From an uncultured Actinomycetes bacterium (GTDB lineage Bacteria > Actinomycetota > Actinomycetes > Nanopelagicales > Nanopelagicaceae), in contig CAIVOW010000026.1 in NCBI GenBank assembly GCA_903907665.1, positions 1-12,320 of the forward strand: 12,320 nt of DNA, written 5' to 3'. Under the pieces are notes generated by a model. That model did no database searches. It was not told the origin of the DNA and worked only from the letters and a program-made list of their open reading frames with translations. The position numbers were made by a program, and so were the translations under genes. Shown in pieces: positions 1 to 6,567 of this stretch (position 1 is its first letter; each line of letters starts with the position of its first letter).

Positions 1-390
1 CCTGCGTTGCGAGAGGTCCTGGCAACTCTTCCAAGAAAAGAACTTTCCATTACTCCTGAATTAGAATTTATAAGAAGTAAAGTTATCGAGATCATCAGCG
101 CCTGGGATGAAGCAACTACTAACGCATACTTTGCCGTCAACATGGATTTAGATTATCCACGCGAATTTCGCACAAATCAGATTTCAAAAGCACTGATTGA
201 GACTGGAGCGCTTTCAGGCAAATATGAATTGCTAGAAAGTTTTAATAATTCACATCTTAAATGGTTGCAACATGGAGAAAAGATGAGCCTTCAGATTGAA
301 ATTTGGCTAGCTCCACTTGCCCCCCTACAACTTCAAGTGCTGAAAGTATCAGCCGTAGACCTCTTCCATGCTGGCCTTAACGAGGGTTGA
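1..390 (+). CDS. Serine hydrolase (beta-lactamase fold), C-terminal part, 5' truncated
   Basis: The frame is open from the first base to a TGA at 388-390, so the gene starts left of the window; 129 codons are visible. The visible part contains no SxxK or YxN catalytic motif. It resembles the small C-terminal domain that follows the catalytic domain in actinobacterial COG1680 (class C beta-lactamase-like) hydrolases. A helical segment containing AWDEATTNAYFAVNMDLD is followed by beta-strand-like text around HLKWLQHGEKMSLQIEIWL and LQLQVLKVSAV, reminiscent of the 'G.W.L.GE.G.L.V.I.LSPE.PP.VQ.L' pattern. Relatives of this superfamily include D-aminopeptidases, D,D-peptidases and esterases. The gene converges on the M55 D-aminopeptidase gene and overlaps it by 42 bases, which would suit a role in peptide or wall-fragment hydrolysis. 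The family call is from memory of the pattern and is moderate; substrate is unknown. Confidence 0.5.
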   Translation, partial: PALREVLATLPRKELSITPELEFIRSKVIEIISAWDEATTNAYFAVNMDLDYPREFRTNQISKALIETGALSGKYELLESFNNSHLKWLQHGEKMSLQIEIWLAPLAPLQLQVLKVSAVDLFHAGLNEG

Positions 391-1176
391 TACTGCACCA
401 AATGCACGGTGGCCATCTGTGATGGTGGGAAGTGTAAAAGAAACTTCACGCTCTCCTGTTTTCTTCACAAATGGGATAGCAGTTGCCGCGATCACTGGTT
501 GCGTTGAATCAAATTGGATTCGAAAAGTAAATGGACCCGTTGGCGCCGCGGGCTTCTTTATATTTGCAATTGATGCCTTAGCAGCGGCTGTAATAGCTCT
601 CATCGTGACCTCAGGTGGGAGACAAATTGCAGAGTATCGATCTACGCACGTCTTTACAGCAACACCGTAAACATCAGGAACATAGCGTTTAGTTTCAGCT
701 ACAGTTAAATCATCACCAGTGACAAGAACTATCGGTGCTCCAAATTCAGCTGCGAGAAGAGAATTAAGGTATCCCTCGCTGCACTCAAAATCGTTGAGCC
801 AAACACCGGTGTAAGTATTTCCAAGATAGGTATGCGAGAGAATTCCTTGCTTTCCGGCGCCCGTGTGATATCCAACGAAAGCTACGGCGTCCACTCCGGA
901 ATCAATTCCTTCCATCATGGAATATTGCTTGTGTCTACCCGATAGAAGTGTTGCTTTTGGATGTAGACGATCAATCTGCAAATTACGCATGCTCGAGTGT
1001 GAATCATTGACTAGAAATTCGGTAGCACCGCCTTGCAAGAATCCCTCGACAGCTGCGTTTGCTTCATCAGTCATGATGTTTCGAAAATGCGACCAACCCG
1101 GAGTATTCGGACGTACATCATCAGGGCAAGTGACCCCGGTAACGCCCTCCATATCAACTGAAATGAGAATCTTCAT
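349..1176 (-). CDS. M55 family D-aminopeptidase (B. subtilis DppA-like)
   Basis: This 275-residue protein matches the length and the metal site of M55 D-aminopeptidases, cytosolic zinc enzymes that release N-terminal D-amino acids (D-Ala, Gly) from short peptides. Expected ligands are present: D8 and E10 in SVDMEG, H60 in VNDSH, H104 in GYHTGAG, and E134 in SEGYLN. H115 in LSHTY fits the conserved catalytic-site histidine of the B. subtilis enzyme. The ATG start at 1174-1176 overlaps the stop of the preceding ATPase gene as ATGA and has a good GGAGG five bases upstream. It is the last gene of the transporter operon, whereas in B. subtilis the M55 gene is first. Its 3' end overlaps the convergent serine hydrolase. 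A D-peptide substrate is inferred from the family; the metal site makes the family call strong. Confidence 0.93.
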   Translation of the reverse strand: MKILISVDMEGVTGVTCPDDVRPNTPGWSHFRNIMTDEANAAVEGFLQGGATEFLVNDSHSSMRNLQIDRLHPKATLLSGRHKQYSMMEGIDSGVDAVAFVGYHTGAGKQGILSHTYLGNTYTGVWLNDFECSEGYLNSLLAAEFGAPIVLVTGDDLTVAETKRYVPDVYGVAVKTCVDRYSAICLPPEVTMRAITAAAKASIANIKKPAAPTGPFTFRIQFDSTQPVIAATAIPFVKKTGEREVSFTLPTITDGHRAFGAVSTLVKASMEEVYG

Positions 1177-1946
1177 AACAACCTCCCATGCATAGTCGGA
1201 ACTGAAGCAAGTAACTTCTTGGTGTATTCATGGGTCGCCGCAGAGAAAATCTCAGCATTAGTGCCCACTTCTACAAGGACGCCTTTGTTTAAGACTCCAA
1301 CTCGATCACAGAGATACTTTACAACGCCCATGTTGTGAGAGATGAAAAGATAGGTTAAGCCGTTATCGCGTTGCAATTTCTTAAGCAAATTAATGACTTG
1401 AGCCTGGACGGATATATCTAGAGCTGATGTTGGTTCATCAAGAACAACTAACTTGGGCTTTGTAATCAGTGCGCGAGCAATCGCAATTCTCTGACGTTGG
1501 CCACCGCTAAATTGGTGAGGCTTACGATCCAAGTGCTCAGGACGAAGTCCCACAGACTGCATAATTTCTACTAATCGTTCTTCACTTGCCAATTCATTTC
1601 TACGCTTAGCTATAAGTCGCTGGGTTGGCTCACTAATAATTTGGCGGATACTCATGCGAGGATCAAGAGAAGAGCGAGGATCCTGGAAAACAATTTGCAC
1701 ATCCCCATATGGGAATGTGTTCATTTCCTTCCCTTCAAAGAAAATTGTTCCGGAATCCGAGCTTTCAAGCTGCATCAAGATATTGGCTATCGTAGTTTTA
1801 CCAGAGCCAGACTCCCCTACCAATCCAAATACTTCACCTTGATTGATAGAAAAAGAAACGTCACTTACAGCGTGATTTTCAGAGACCTTACCTTTAGTTT
1901 TCAATCGGAATGTCTTGTGCAGATTAGTAACTTCAAGAAGTGACAT
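1173..1946 (-). CDS. dppF: Dipeptide/oligopeptide ABC transporter ATPase, DppF/OppF type
   Basis: Cytoplasmic ATPase subunit that, with the DppD-like subunit, would power peptide import. From the ATG at 1946 the product has 257 residues, with Walker A GESGSGKTT (about 44-52), Q-loop Q88 in VFQDP, signature FSGGQRQR (146-153), Walker B LVVLDEP (166-172) and H-loop H204 in ISHN. It ends soon after the ATPase core (LLASVP) and lacks the cysteine-containing C-terminal oligopeptide domain seen in its partner, so it is shorter than typical OppF (over 300 residues). An in-frame TTG at 1964 would add six residues, but the ATG has GGGAGAG nine bases upstream, and that SD would lie inside the longer reading. 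The start shares one base with the stop of dppD (TAATG) and the end overlaps the M55 gene by 4 bases. DppF versus OppF cannot be settled from sequence alone. Confidence 0.92.
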   Translation of the reverse strand: MSLLEVTNLHKTFRLKTKGKVSENHAVSDVSFSINQGEVFGLVGESGSGKTTIANILMQLESSDSGTIFFEGKEMNTFPYGDVQIVFQDPRSSLDPRMSIRQIISEPTQRLIAKRRNELASEERLVEIMQSVGLRPEHLDRKPHQFSGGQRQRIAIARALITKPKLVVLDEPTSALDISVQAQVINLLKKLQRDNGLTYLFISHNMGVVKYLCDRVGVLNKGVLVEVGTNAEIFSAATHEYTKKLLASVPTMHGRLL

Positions 1947-2923
1947 TATTTTCCACTCTCCCAACAGGCAACCTGATGGATTCCCGCAATTGACTTAACT
2001 AGCTCAAGTGTTGGTTGCACATCACAAGCCGAGACTCGTTTTGAACAACGTGGTGCGTAAATACAACCCGTAGGGGGGTTGCGAAGATCCGGAAATTCAC
2101 CTGGAATTGTTTCAAGTTGTGAATCTCTGGCGGCAATATCAGGTAAGGAACGAATGAGCGCCTGAGTGTATGGGTGCGCTGGGTCTTTGAGTACAACTTC
2201 AACAGCACCCGATTCAACAACTTCTCCTGCGTACAAGACAGACACTCGTGAACAAGTCGATGCAATGACAGCAAGGTCATGTGAAATAAGGAGAACGGCG
2301 GTGTTATGAATACGGGCTAATTTTGTTATCAAGGCAAGTATCTCTGCTTGAACAGTAACGTCCAACGCCGTAGTCGGCTCATCGGCAATTAATAAAGCCG
2401 GATTGGCGCTCATTGCCATTGCAATGACCACACGCTGTCGCATTCCACCGCTGAGCTGGAAGGGATATTGCTCGGCCACGATTTCGGGATTAGAAATCAT
2501 TACTTCATTTAATATCTCTTGGACTCTCACACGGGCTTGCTCTTTATCTACCTTTGAATGTCGACGAATAACGTGGAAGAGCTGATTACCGATTTTCATT
2601 GTCGGATTTAGCGCAGTCATGGGTTCTTGAAAAACAAAACCTATTGAATTTCCTCTTACTTTTGCAATTTCTGATTCCTTGGATTTAAGAACATCCATCC
2701 CTTGGACTTCTATGGAACCGGACGTAAACCGGGTGATATCTGTTGGTAGTAGCTTGGAAAGTGCCAGAGCAGTCACAGACTTACCAGAACCAGATTCTCC
2801 AACCAGTCCTACAATTTCTCCAGCATTAATTTCAAGAGAGATGTGATTAAGGACTTGAACATCACCGCTAGACATAGAAAATGAAAGAGAAAGATCCTTA
2901 ACGCTTACTATGTTTTTGCTCAT
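1946..2923 (-). CDS. dppD: Dipeptide/oligopeptide ABC transporter ATPase, DppD/OppD type with C-terminal Cys cluster
   Basis: This 325-residue ATPase has Walker A GESGSGKS (42-49), Q-loop Q99 in VFQEP, signature LSGGMRQR (157-164), Walker B LLIADEP (177-183) and H-loop H215. After PGEFPDL it carries the oligopeptide-transporter C-terminal domain with four cysteines, C287, C293, C300 and C320 (GCIYAPRC...C...VAC). In related DppD/OppD subunits these bind a [4Fe-4S] cluster. Its role is ATP hydrolysis for peptide import at the inner face of the membrane. The ATG at 2921-2923 has GGTGG seven bases upstream and shares one base with the dppC stop (TAATG), so translation is probably coupled. Only this subunit, not the DppF-like one, has the Cys domain. 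The family assignment is firm; substrate range is not visible. Confidence 0.95.
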   Translation of the reverse strand: MSKNIVSVKDLSLSFSMSSGDVQVLNHISLEINAGEIVGLVGESGSGKSVTALALSKLLPTDITRFTSGSIEVQGMDVLKSKESEIAKVRGNSIGFVFQEPMTALNPTMKIGNQLFHVIRRHSKVDKEQARVRVQEILNEVMISNPEIVAEQYPFQLSGGMRQRVVIAMAMSANPALLIADEPTTALDVTVQAEILALITKLARIHNTAVLLISHDLAVIASTCSRVSVLYAGEVVESGAVEVVLKDPAHPYTQALIRSLPDIAARDSQLETIPGEFPDLRNPPTGCIYAPRCSKRVSACDVQPTLELVKSIAGIHQVACWESGK

Positions 2924-3771
2924 TATTGCGCCACCTTTGGATCGAAGAGATCGCGCATAGCGTCGCCTAGAATATTAAATGCCATAACGGCAATAAAAAT
3001 TGCCGCACCGGTAAATGTTGGGTACCACCATTGATTGATCAGGTAATTCCACCCAGTACTTATCATGGCACCCCATTCAGGAGTTGGAGCCTGAGCGCCT
3101 AGTCCAAGAAAGCCAAGCGTCGCAATTAACAAAATTGCATCCCCGATGTCCAAACTGACTTGAACGATAATCGGTGTAATGAGATTAGGCACAATATGTT
3201 TGCGTACAATCCAAAAAGTCTTGAGTCCGTTTGTTCGGGACGATTTTACATACAATCTTTCGGAGATGGAGAGTGCTTGGTTTCGGGCTAAACGTATATA
3301 GACCGGTATTTTCACGATTGCGATAGCTATTGCAGCATTCACCATGCTTGCACCGAGCGCAGCTGCTAAAGCAAGTGCCAAGACCAACGTGGGGAATGCA
3401 AGCAGCACATCTGTACTGCGCATAATGAATTGGTCCAGCCAGCGGCCCACAAACCCAGAAAACGCACCAATAAATGTCCCGATCAGTGCGGCAACCAAGA
3501 TTGAAATGAGCGCGATTCCAACGGAGATTCGTGTGCCGTAAATAATGCGAGTAAAAATATCTCGTCCCAGTTCATCGGTTCCAAAGAAATGAGTTCCACT
3601 TGGGGAGAGCAGACGCTTCTCGGCGTTTGTATCAAGCGGTGAGAAGCGTGTAAGGAAAGGACCAATTGCACCAACAACAAAGATAATCGCAAGTGTGATG
3701 ACAGCAATAAGATTAAAACGATTACGTGTCAATTTCCCAAGCATTGCTGAAGTTTTACGGAAGATAATCAT
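2923..3771 (-). CDS. dppC: Dipeptide/oligopeptide ABC transporter permease, DppC type
   Basis: Membrane permease of 282 residues, normal for DppC/OppC. A short cytoplasmic N-terminus leads into a first membrane segment at about 21-40. Next comes the family motif LSPSGTHFFGTDELGRDIF (about 55-73), then the BPD_transp_1 core with several hydrophobic segments from about 84 onward. The cytoplasmic coupling (EAA-like) loop lies at about 175-196, with RTNGLKTFWIVRKHIVPN; the usual EAA residues are replaced by KSS. The C-terminus GDAMRDLFDP is typical. It pairs with the DppB-like permease to form the channel. Its ATG overlaps the stop of dppB by four bases (ATGA) and its stop overlaps the start of dppD by one, consistent with one polycistronic mRNA and stoichiometric translation. 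Confidence 0.95.
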   Translation of the reverse strand: MIIFRKTSAMLGKLTRNRFNLIAVITLAIIFVVGAIGPFLTRFSPLDTNAEKRLLSPSGTHFFGTDELGRDIFTRIIYGTRISVGIALISILVAALIGTFIGAFSGFVGRWLDQFIMRSTDVLLAFPTLVLALALAAALGASMVNAAIAIAIVKIPVYIRLARNQALSISERLYVKSSRTNGLKTFWIVRKHIVPNLITPIIVQVSLDIGDAILLIATLGFLGLGAQAPTPEWGAMISTGWNYLINQWWYPTFTGAAIFIAVMAFNILGDAMRDLFDPKVAQ

Positions 3772-4772
3772 CGGCGGGTCTCCGGATCGAGTGCGTAGAC
3801 CAGTAAATCCACAATCAAATTGATGAGCACATAGGCAAATGCAATAACCACCGTAAAGCCCATAATGGCAGGAAAATCTCGCGAAAGAATGGAATCAGTT
3901 ACATACTTACCCATACCCGGCCATCCAAAAATAGTTTCAGTTACAACGGCGCCACCTAGGAGAGAGCCAAAGGAGAGCCCGATGATTGTGATAGATGGAA
4001 TGAGAGCGTTGCGAAGGGCATAACGCACAACAAGAAAGCGTTCGGACAAGCCATTGGCCCGTCCGGTGAGGTAATAATCCTGTGAAAGAGCCTCGAGCAT
4101 ACTCGACCGGACTTGGCGAACTATGAAAGCCAACTGAACATAGCCCAATGCCAGAGCAGGAAGAGCGATGTGTTGGAGTGCGCTTCCAAAAGCTGGAAAG
4201 TCGCCTTTAATCAACGAGTCGATTGTAAAAAATCCCGTAACTCGTGGCGGTTGATTTAATTCAATCGCTAATCGACCGGAAGATGGGAACCAATCTAATT
4301 TCGCATAAAAAACAAGAATCATTACTAGGCCACCCCAGAAAAGTGGGATAGATACCCCTGCGATTGCAAAAATACGTATGATGTAATCTGCAAACTTGTC
4401 TTTCTTCAACGCGGCGTATGCGCCAAGCGGCACTCCTAAAACAATTGCAAAAAGAAAAGCAATCAATACTAATTCCAATGTAGCGGGGAAAAATTGAAAT
4501 AAATCATTACGAACCGGCATCTGGTCTCTAATAGAAATTCCTAAGTTACCATGCAGAAGATCTCGCATATAAATCAAATATTGTGCGTAGAGCGGCTTAT
4601 TGAGTCCATATTGGACACGGATGCGGTCCAAGAGTTCTGGAGTTGGGTGCGGCCCTGCTATTGCGACGGCTGGATCACCAGGAATGAGATGAGAGAGCAC
4701 AAAGGTCACGACAGTCACGCCGAATAAAACCAAGAACAGCATCGCAAATCTGCGACGCAGTAACAAAAGCAC
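3768..4772 (-). CDS. dppB: Dipeptide/oligopeptide ABC transporter permease, DppB type
   Basis: Membrane permease of 334 residues with the DppB layout. It has an N-terminal membrane helix (about 8-29) followed by HLIPGDPA, then a long external segment with YGLNKPLYAQYL (55-66). A BPD_transp_1 core with membrane segments follows from about 99 onward. The coupling loop has TGRANGLSERFLVVRYALRN (236-255), and ETIFGWPGMG (279-288) and a C-terminal DPETRR complete the pattern. The start is GTG at 4772, supported by AGGGGA six bases upstream. The five-leucine-class run right after the start fits the membrane-targeting N-terminus. The gene is separated from the binding-protein gene by 103 bases holding a hairpin and a 9-bp tandem repeat, and overlaps dppC by four bases. 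Confidence 0.95.
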   Translation of the reverse strand: MLLLLRRRFAMLFLVLFGVTVVTFVLSHLIPGDPAVAIAGPHPTPELLDRIRVQYGLNKPLYAQYLIYMRDLLHGNLGISIRDQMPVRNDLFQFFPATLELVLIAFLFAIVLGVPLGAYAALKKDKFADYIIRIFAIAGVSIPLFWGGLVMILVFYAKLDWFPSSGRLAIELNQPPRVTGFFTIDSLIKGDFPAFGSALQHIALPALALGYVQLAFIVRQVRSSMLEALSQDYYLTGRANGLSERFLVVRYALRNALIPSITIIGLSFGSLLGGAVVTETIFGWPGMGKYVTDSILSRDFPAIMGFTVVIAFAYVLINLIVDLLVYALDPETRR

Positions 4773-4785
4773 TCTTAATCCCCTA
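4773..4785 (-). promoter_or_regulatory. Ribosome binding site deciding the GTG start of dppB
   Basis: Reading the minus strand, AGGGGA (4784-4779) lies six bases before the GTG start. It is formed by the variant last copy of the 9-bp tandem repeat, where AGG is followed by GGA rather than CAA. No better start with an SD is visible nearby. Confidence 0.7.
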
Positions 4786-4808
4786 ACTTGCCTAACTTGC
4801 CTAACTTT
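4782..4808. repeat. Three tandem copies of a 9-bp unit upstream of dppB
   Basis: On the plus strand the unit cctaacttg occurs at 4782-4790 and 4791-4799, and with one final mismatch (cctaacttt) at 4800-4808. On the transcribed strand this reads as repeated AGTTAGG. The downstream-most copy runs into the SD of dppB. It lies between the SBP/dppB hairpin and the dppB start. Function is unknown; it could be a slippage product or an unstructured leader segment that presents the SD. Confidence 0.85.
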
Positions 4809-4818
4809 TTCAAAGTGA

Positions 4819-4848
4819 AACCCGGCTTTGCGAATACAAAGCCGGGTT
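4819..4848 (-). terminator. 12-bp perfect hairpin between binding-protein gene and dppB (attenuating terminator or mRNA-stabilising stem)
   Basis: The arms 4819-4830 and 4837-4848 (aacccggctttg / caaagccgggtt) are perfect reverse complements of 12 bp with a six-base loop, GC-rich in the middle. On the minus strand the stem follows the binding-protein stop (4876) by about 27 bases and is followed by TTCACTTT rather than a clean U-run. It therefore looks like a leaky terminator or a 3'-end-protecting stem. Such stems commonly allow binding proteins to be made in excess over membrane components. Its presence is certain; the function is inferred. Confidence 0.7.
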
Positions 4849-4875
4849 CAGTACTACTTGATTAATGCTTCTCTA

Positions 4876-6432
4876 CTATGCCTTTGACATGGTCGAGATG
4901 TTGTAAATCTGCTCAAGCATTGGATTGAACACAAATCCAGTGACACTTGAACGCATAGGTAACAAGTAATTCTTCTGATACATGTATACGTATGCTGCTT
5001 CTTTGATAACAGTGTCTTGCACCTTCTTGTAGATAGCCGTACGAGTTGCTTGGTTTGTTGTTGCAAGCGCACTACGTAGCAATGAATCTACTGCAGGATT
5101 GTTATAGAAGGAACGGTTGCCTGAAGCACCAAAGTTCGCTGAATCAAACCAAAGATTCGTGAACATAAGTGGATCTGCATAGTCAGGAGACCACACACCA
5201 AGGGCGAGATCAAAATTACCCGCAAACATCAACTGACGAGCTTGCGCATAGTCAGTGAGCTTGAGGTTGATTTTGATTCCAGCCTTTGCAGCAGAAGCCT
5301 GAATATATTGGGCTTCTGCAGCCCACCAAGGCTTACGAGCTGAATAAATAAGATCCAACGTCAAATTCTTAACGCCAGCTAATACAAGTAAACGCTTTGC
5401 CTTTGCTGGGTCGTACTTGTATTGAAACGCATACTTATCTTGTCCCCACATGCCAGTTGCAATTGGTCCGCGCATTTGTGTTCCAAATCCAGCGGCTGCA
5501 ACCTTGATGAGTCCGGTGTAATCAACTGCATAGCTCAGCGCTTGACGCACCGCTACGCTCTTGAGAACTTCCTTACCCTTTGAATTGTTGATGTACATGT
5601 AATCAACTGTGAGCGATGGCTTATTAACAACAGTTAAACCTGATGTTGCGCCAACAGCTGCCAATTGATCAGTTGGAATTCCTTCGGCAATATCAATGTC
5701 GCCCTTTTCGAGTTGTAGACGTTGAGCAGATGCATCGCCAACAATCTTGAAAATAGCAGTCTTGATAGAAGGAGTAGTTCCCTTATAGCTAGGGTTAAGA
5801 CCAAGCTTGATGTACTGACCCTTTACCCATTCAGTCAGCTGGTATGCACCAGAACCCATTGTGTGGCTAGCAAGATAAGTTTCTCCACCCTTAGCTTCGG
5901 CGGCTGGGTTAACGATGCCACCGTAGTTACCTGCAAGTGCGTAAACGAACTGTGGTGAAATCGCCTTCAAGACAAATTCAACAGTTGTTGCATTTACTGC
6001 ATTGGTTGCAGTGAGTTGGTCAAAGCTGGCATCAGGACCTGCAGCAAGTTTCATCATACGGTCAAATGAATACTTCACAGCTGCAGCAGTAACTTCTGTA
6101 CCGTCTGCGAACTTATGGCCTGAAGCAAGAGTAAATGTGTAAGTCTTCTGATCTGCAGAGACTTTCCACTTTGTTGCTAATCCTGGAACGACATCGGTTT
6201 TAGCACCGTTGTACTCGACCAGGCGTTCATAACATGGATAAGTAATTTTCCATTGTGCGTTGTCCATGGTCTTTGCAGGATCTAGGTAATCAAGATCTGC
6301 AGACATTCCGACAATCAATGTATCGCTCGTTGCGTGGGCTGGGGCTGCTGCGTACATAAGCATTGTTGCAGCTGTTGATAGAGCTACAAGTCCAGCACCG
6401 AGCTTCTTCTTTGAGAAGAGACTGAGTTTCAA
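4876..6432 (-). CDS. Family 5 peptide ABC transporter substrate-binding protein (DppA/OppA class), secreted
   Basis: The 518-residue product is a solute-binding protein of SBP_bac_5, which captures peptides outside the membrane and hands them to the DppBC permease. After the signal sequence the N-lobe reads DTLIVGMSADLDYLDPA (38-54), followed by ERLVEY, PGLATKW and YTFTLASGHKFADGTEVTA (98-116), all characteristic of the family. The TTG start at 6432 is forced by an in-frame TGA just upstream and is preceded by AAGGAG at 11 bases. The first 34 residues form a signal peptide: a basic KKK cluster, a hydrophobic stretch, then APAHA|T, a type I cleavage site. No lipobox cysteine is present; the only early Cys is C67. 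This is unusual for a Gram-positive binding protein. It is the first gene of the operon. Confidence 0.93.
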   Translation of the reverse strand: MKLSLFSKKKLGAGLVALSTAATMLMYAAAPAHATSDTLIVGMSADLDYLDPAKTMDNAQWKITYPCYERLVEYNGAKTDVVPGLATKWKVSADQKTYTFTLASGHKFADGTEVTAAAVKYSFDRMMKLAAGPDASFDQLTATNAVNATTVEFVLKAISPQFVYALAGNYGGIVNPAAEAKGGETYLASHTMGSGAYQLTEWVKGQYIKLGLNPSYKGTTPSIKTAIFKIVGDASAQRLQLEKGDIDIAEGIPTDQLAAVGATSGLTVVNKPSLTVDYMYINNSKGKEVLKSVAVRQALSYAVDYTGLIKVAAAGFGTQMRGPIATGMWGQDKYAFQYKYDPAKAKRLLVLAGVKNLTLDLIYSARKPWWAAEAQYIQASAAKAGIKINLKLTDYAQARQLMFAGNFDLALGVWSPDYADPLMFTNLWFDSANFGASGNRSFYNNPAVDSLLRSALATTNQATRTAIYKKVQDTVIKEAAYVYMYQKNYLLPMRSSVTGFVFNPMLEQIYNISTMSKA

Positions 6433-6449
6433 GACAGTTCACACTCCTT
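6430..6449 (-). promoter_or_regulatory. Ribosome binding site and TTG start of the binding-protein gene
   Basis: On the minus strand AAGGAG (6449-6444) stands 11 bases before the TTG. A GTG immediately after the SD is in frame but is followed at once by TGA. The TTG is therefore the only start that keeps the signal peptide; the next ATG codons fall inside the hydrophobic core. The spacing is somewhat long, which with TTG may lower initiation. Confidence 0.65.
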
Positions 6450-6503
6450 CTTCATAGGTGCCAGATAGATATCCGGCGGATGTAATGAGGGTTACAACGG
6501 ACT

Positions 6504-6534
6504 AGATACTCCACTTGAAGGGAGGTTAAGTCAA
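6504..6534 (-). promoter_or_regulatory. Candidate promoter of the peptide-uptake operon
   Basis: On the minus strand TTGACT (6534-6529) is a good -35 match. A -10 would be GAGTAT (6511-6506) at 17 bases or GTATCT (6509-6504) at 19 bases; neither is strong. It lies about 75-100 bases upstream of the TTG start, in the 135-base gap after ald. The -35 is convincing and the -10 is not, so activator dependence is possible. Confidence is modest. Confidence 0.4.
6513..6531. promoter_or_regulatory. Imperfect inverted repeat within the operon promoter (possible operator)
   Basis: The plus strand has ACTTGAA, a GGGAGG centre, then TTAAGT, an imperfect dyad with one unpaired base. It occupies the spacer between the proposed -35 and -10 and touches the -35, as an operator might. 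A single copy of a short dyad could be chance. Confidence 0.25.
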
Positions 6535-6567
6535 GGACGCAACGGGGTGAAACTTGCTAACGAAACG

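Noticed and set aside
368..670. 100-codon plus-strand open frame opposite the M55 gene
   Set aside because: The M55 frame has all metal ligands, and this frame lacks an SD and domain features.
1947..1964. TTG start at 1964 for dppF
   Set aside because: The sequence it would encode contains the SD (GGGAGAG) of the ATG at 1946, and the ATG overlaps the dppD stop in a standard coupling arrangement.
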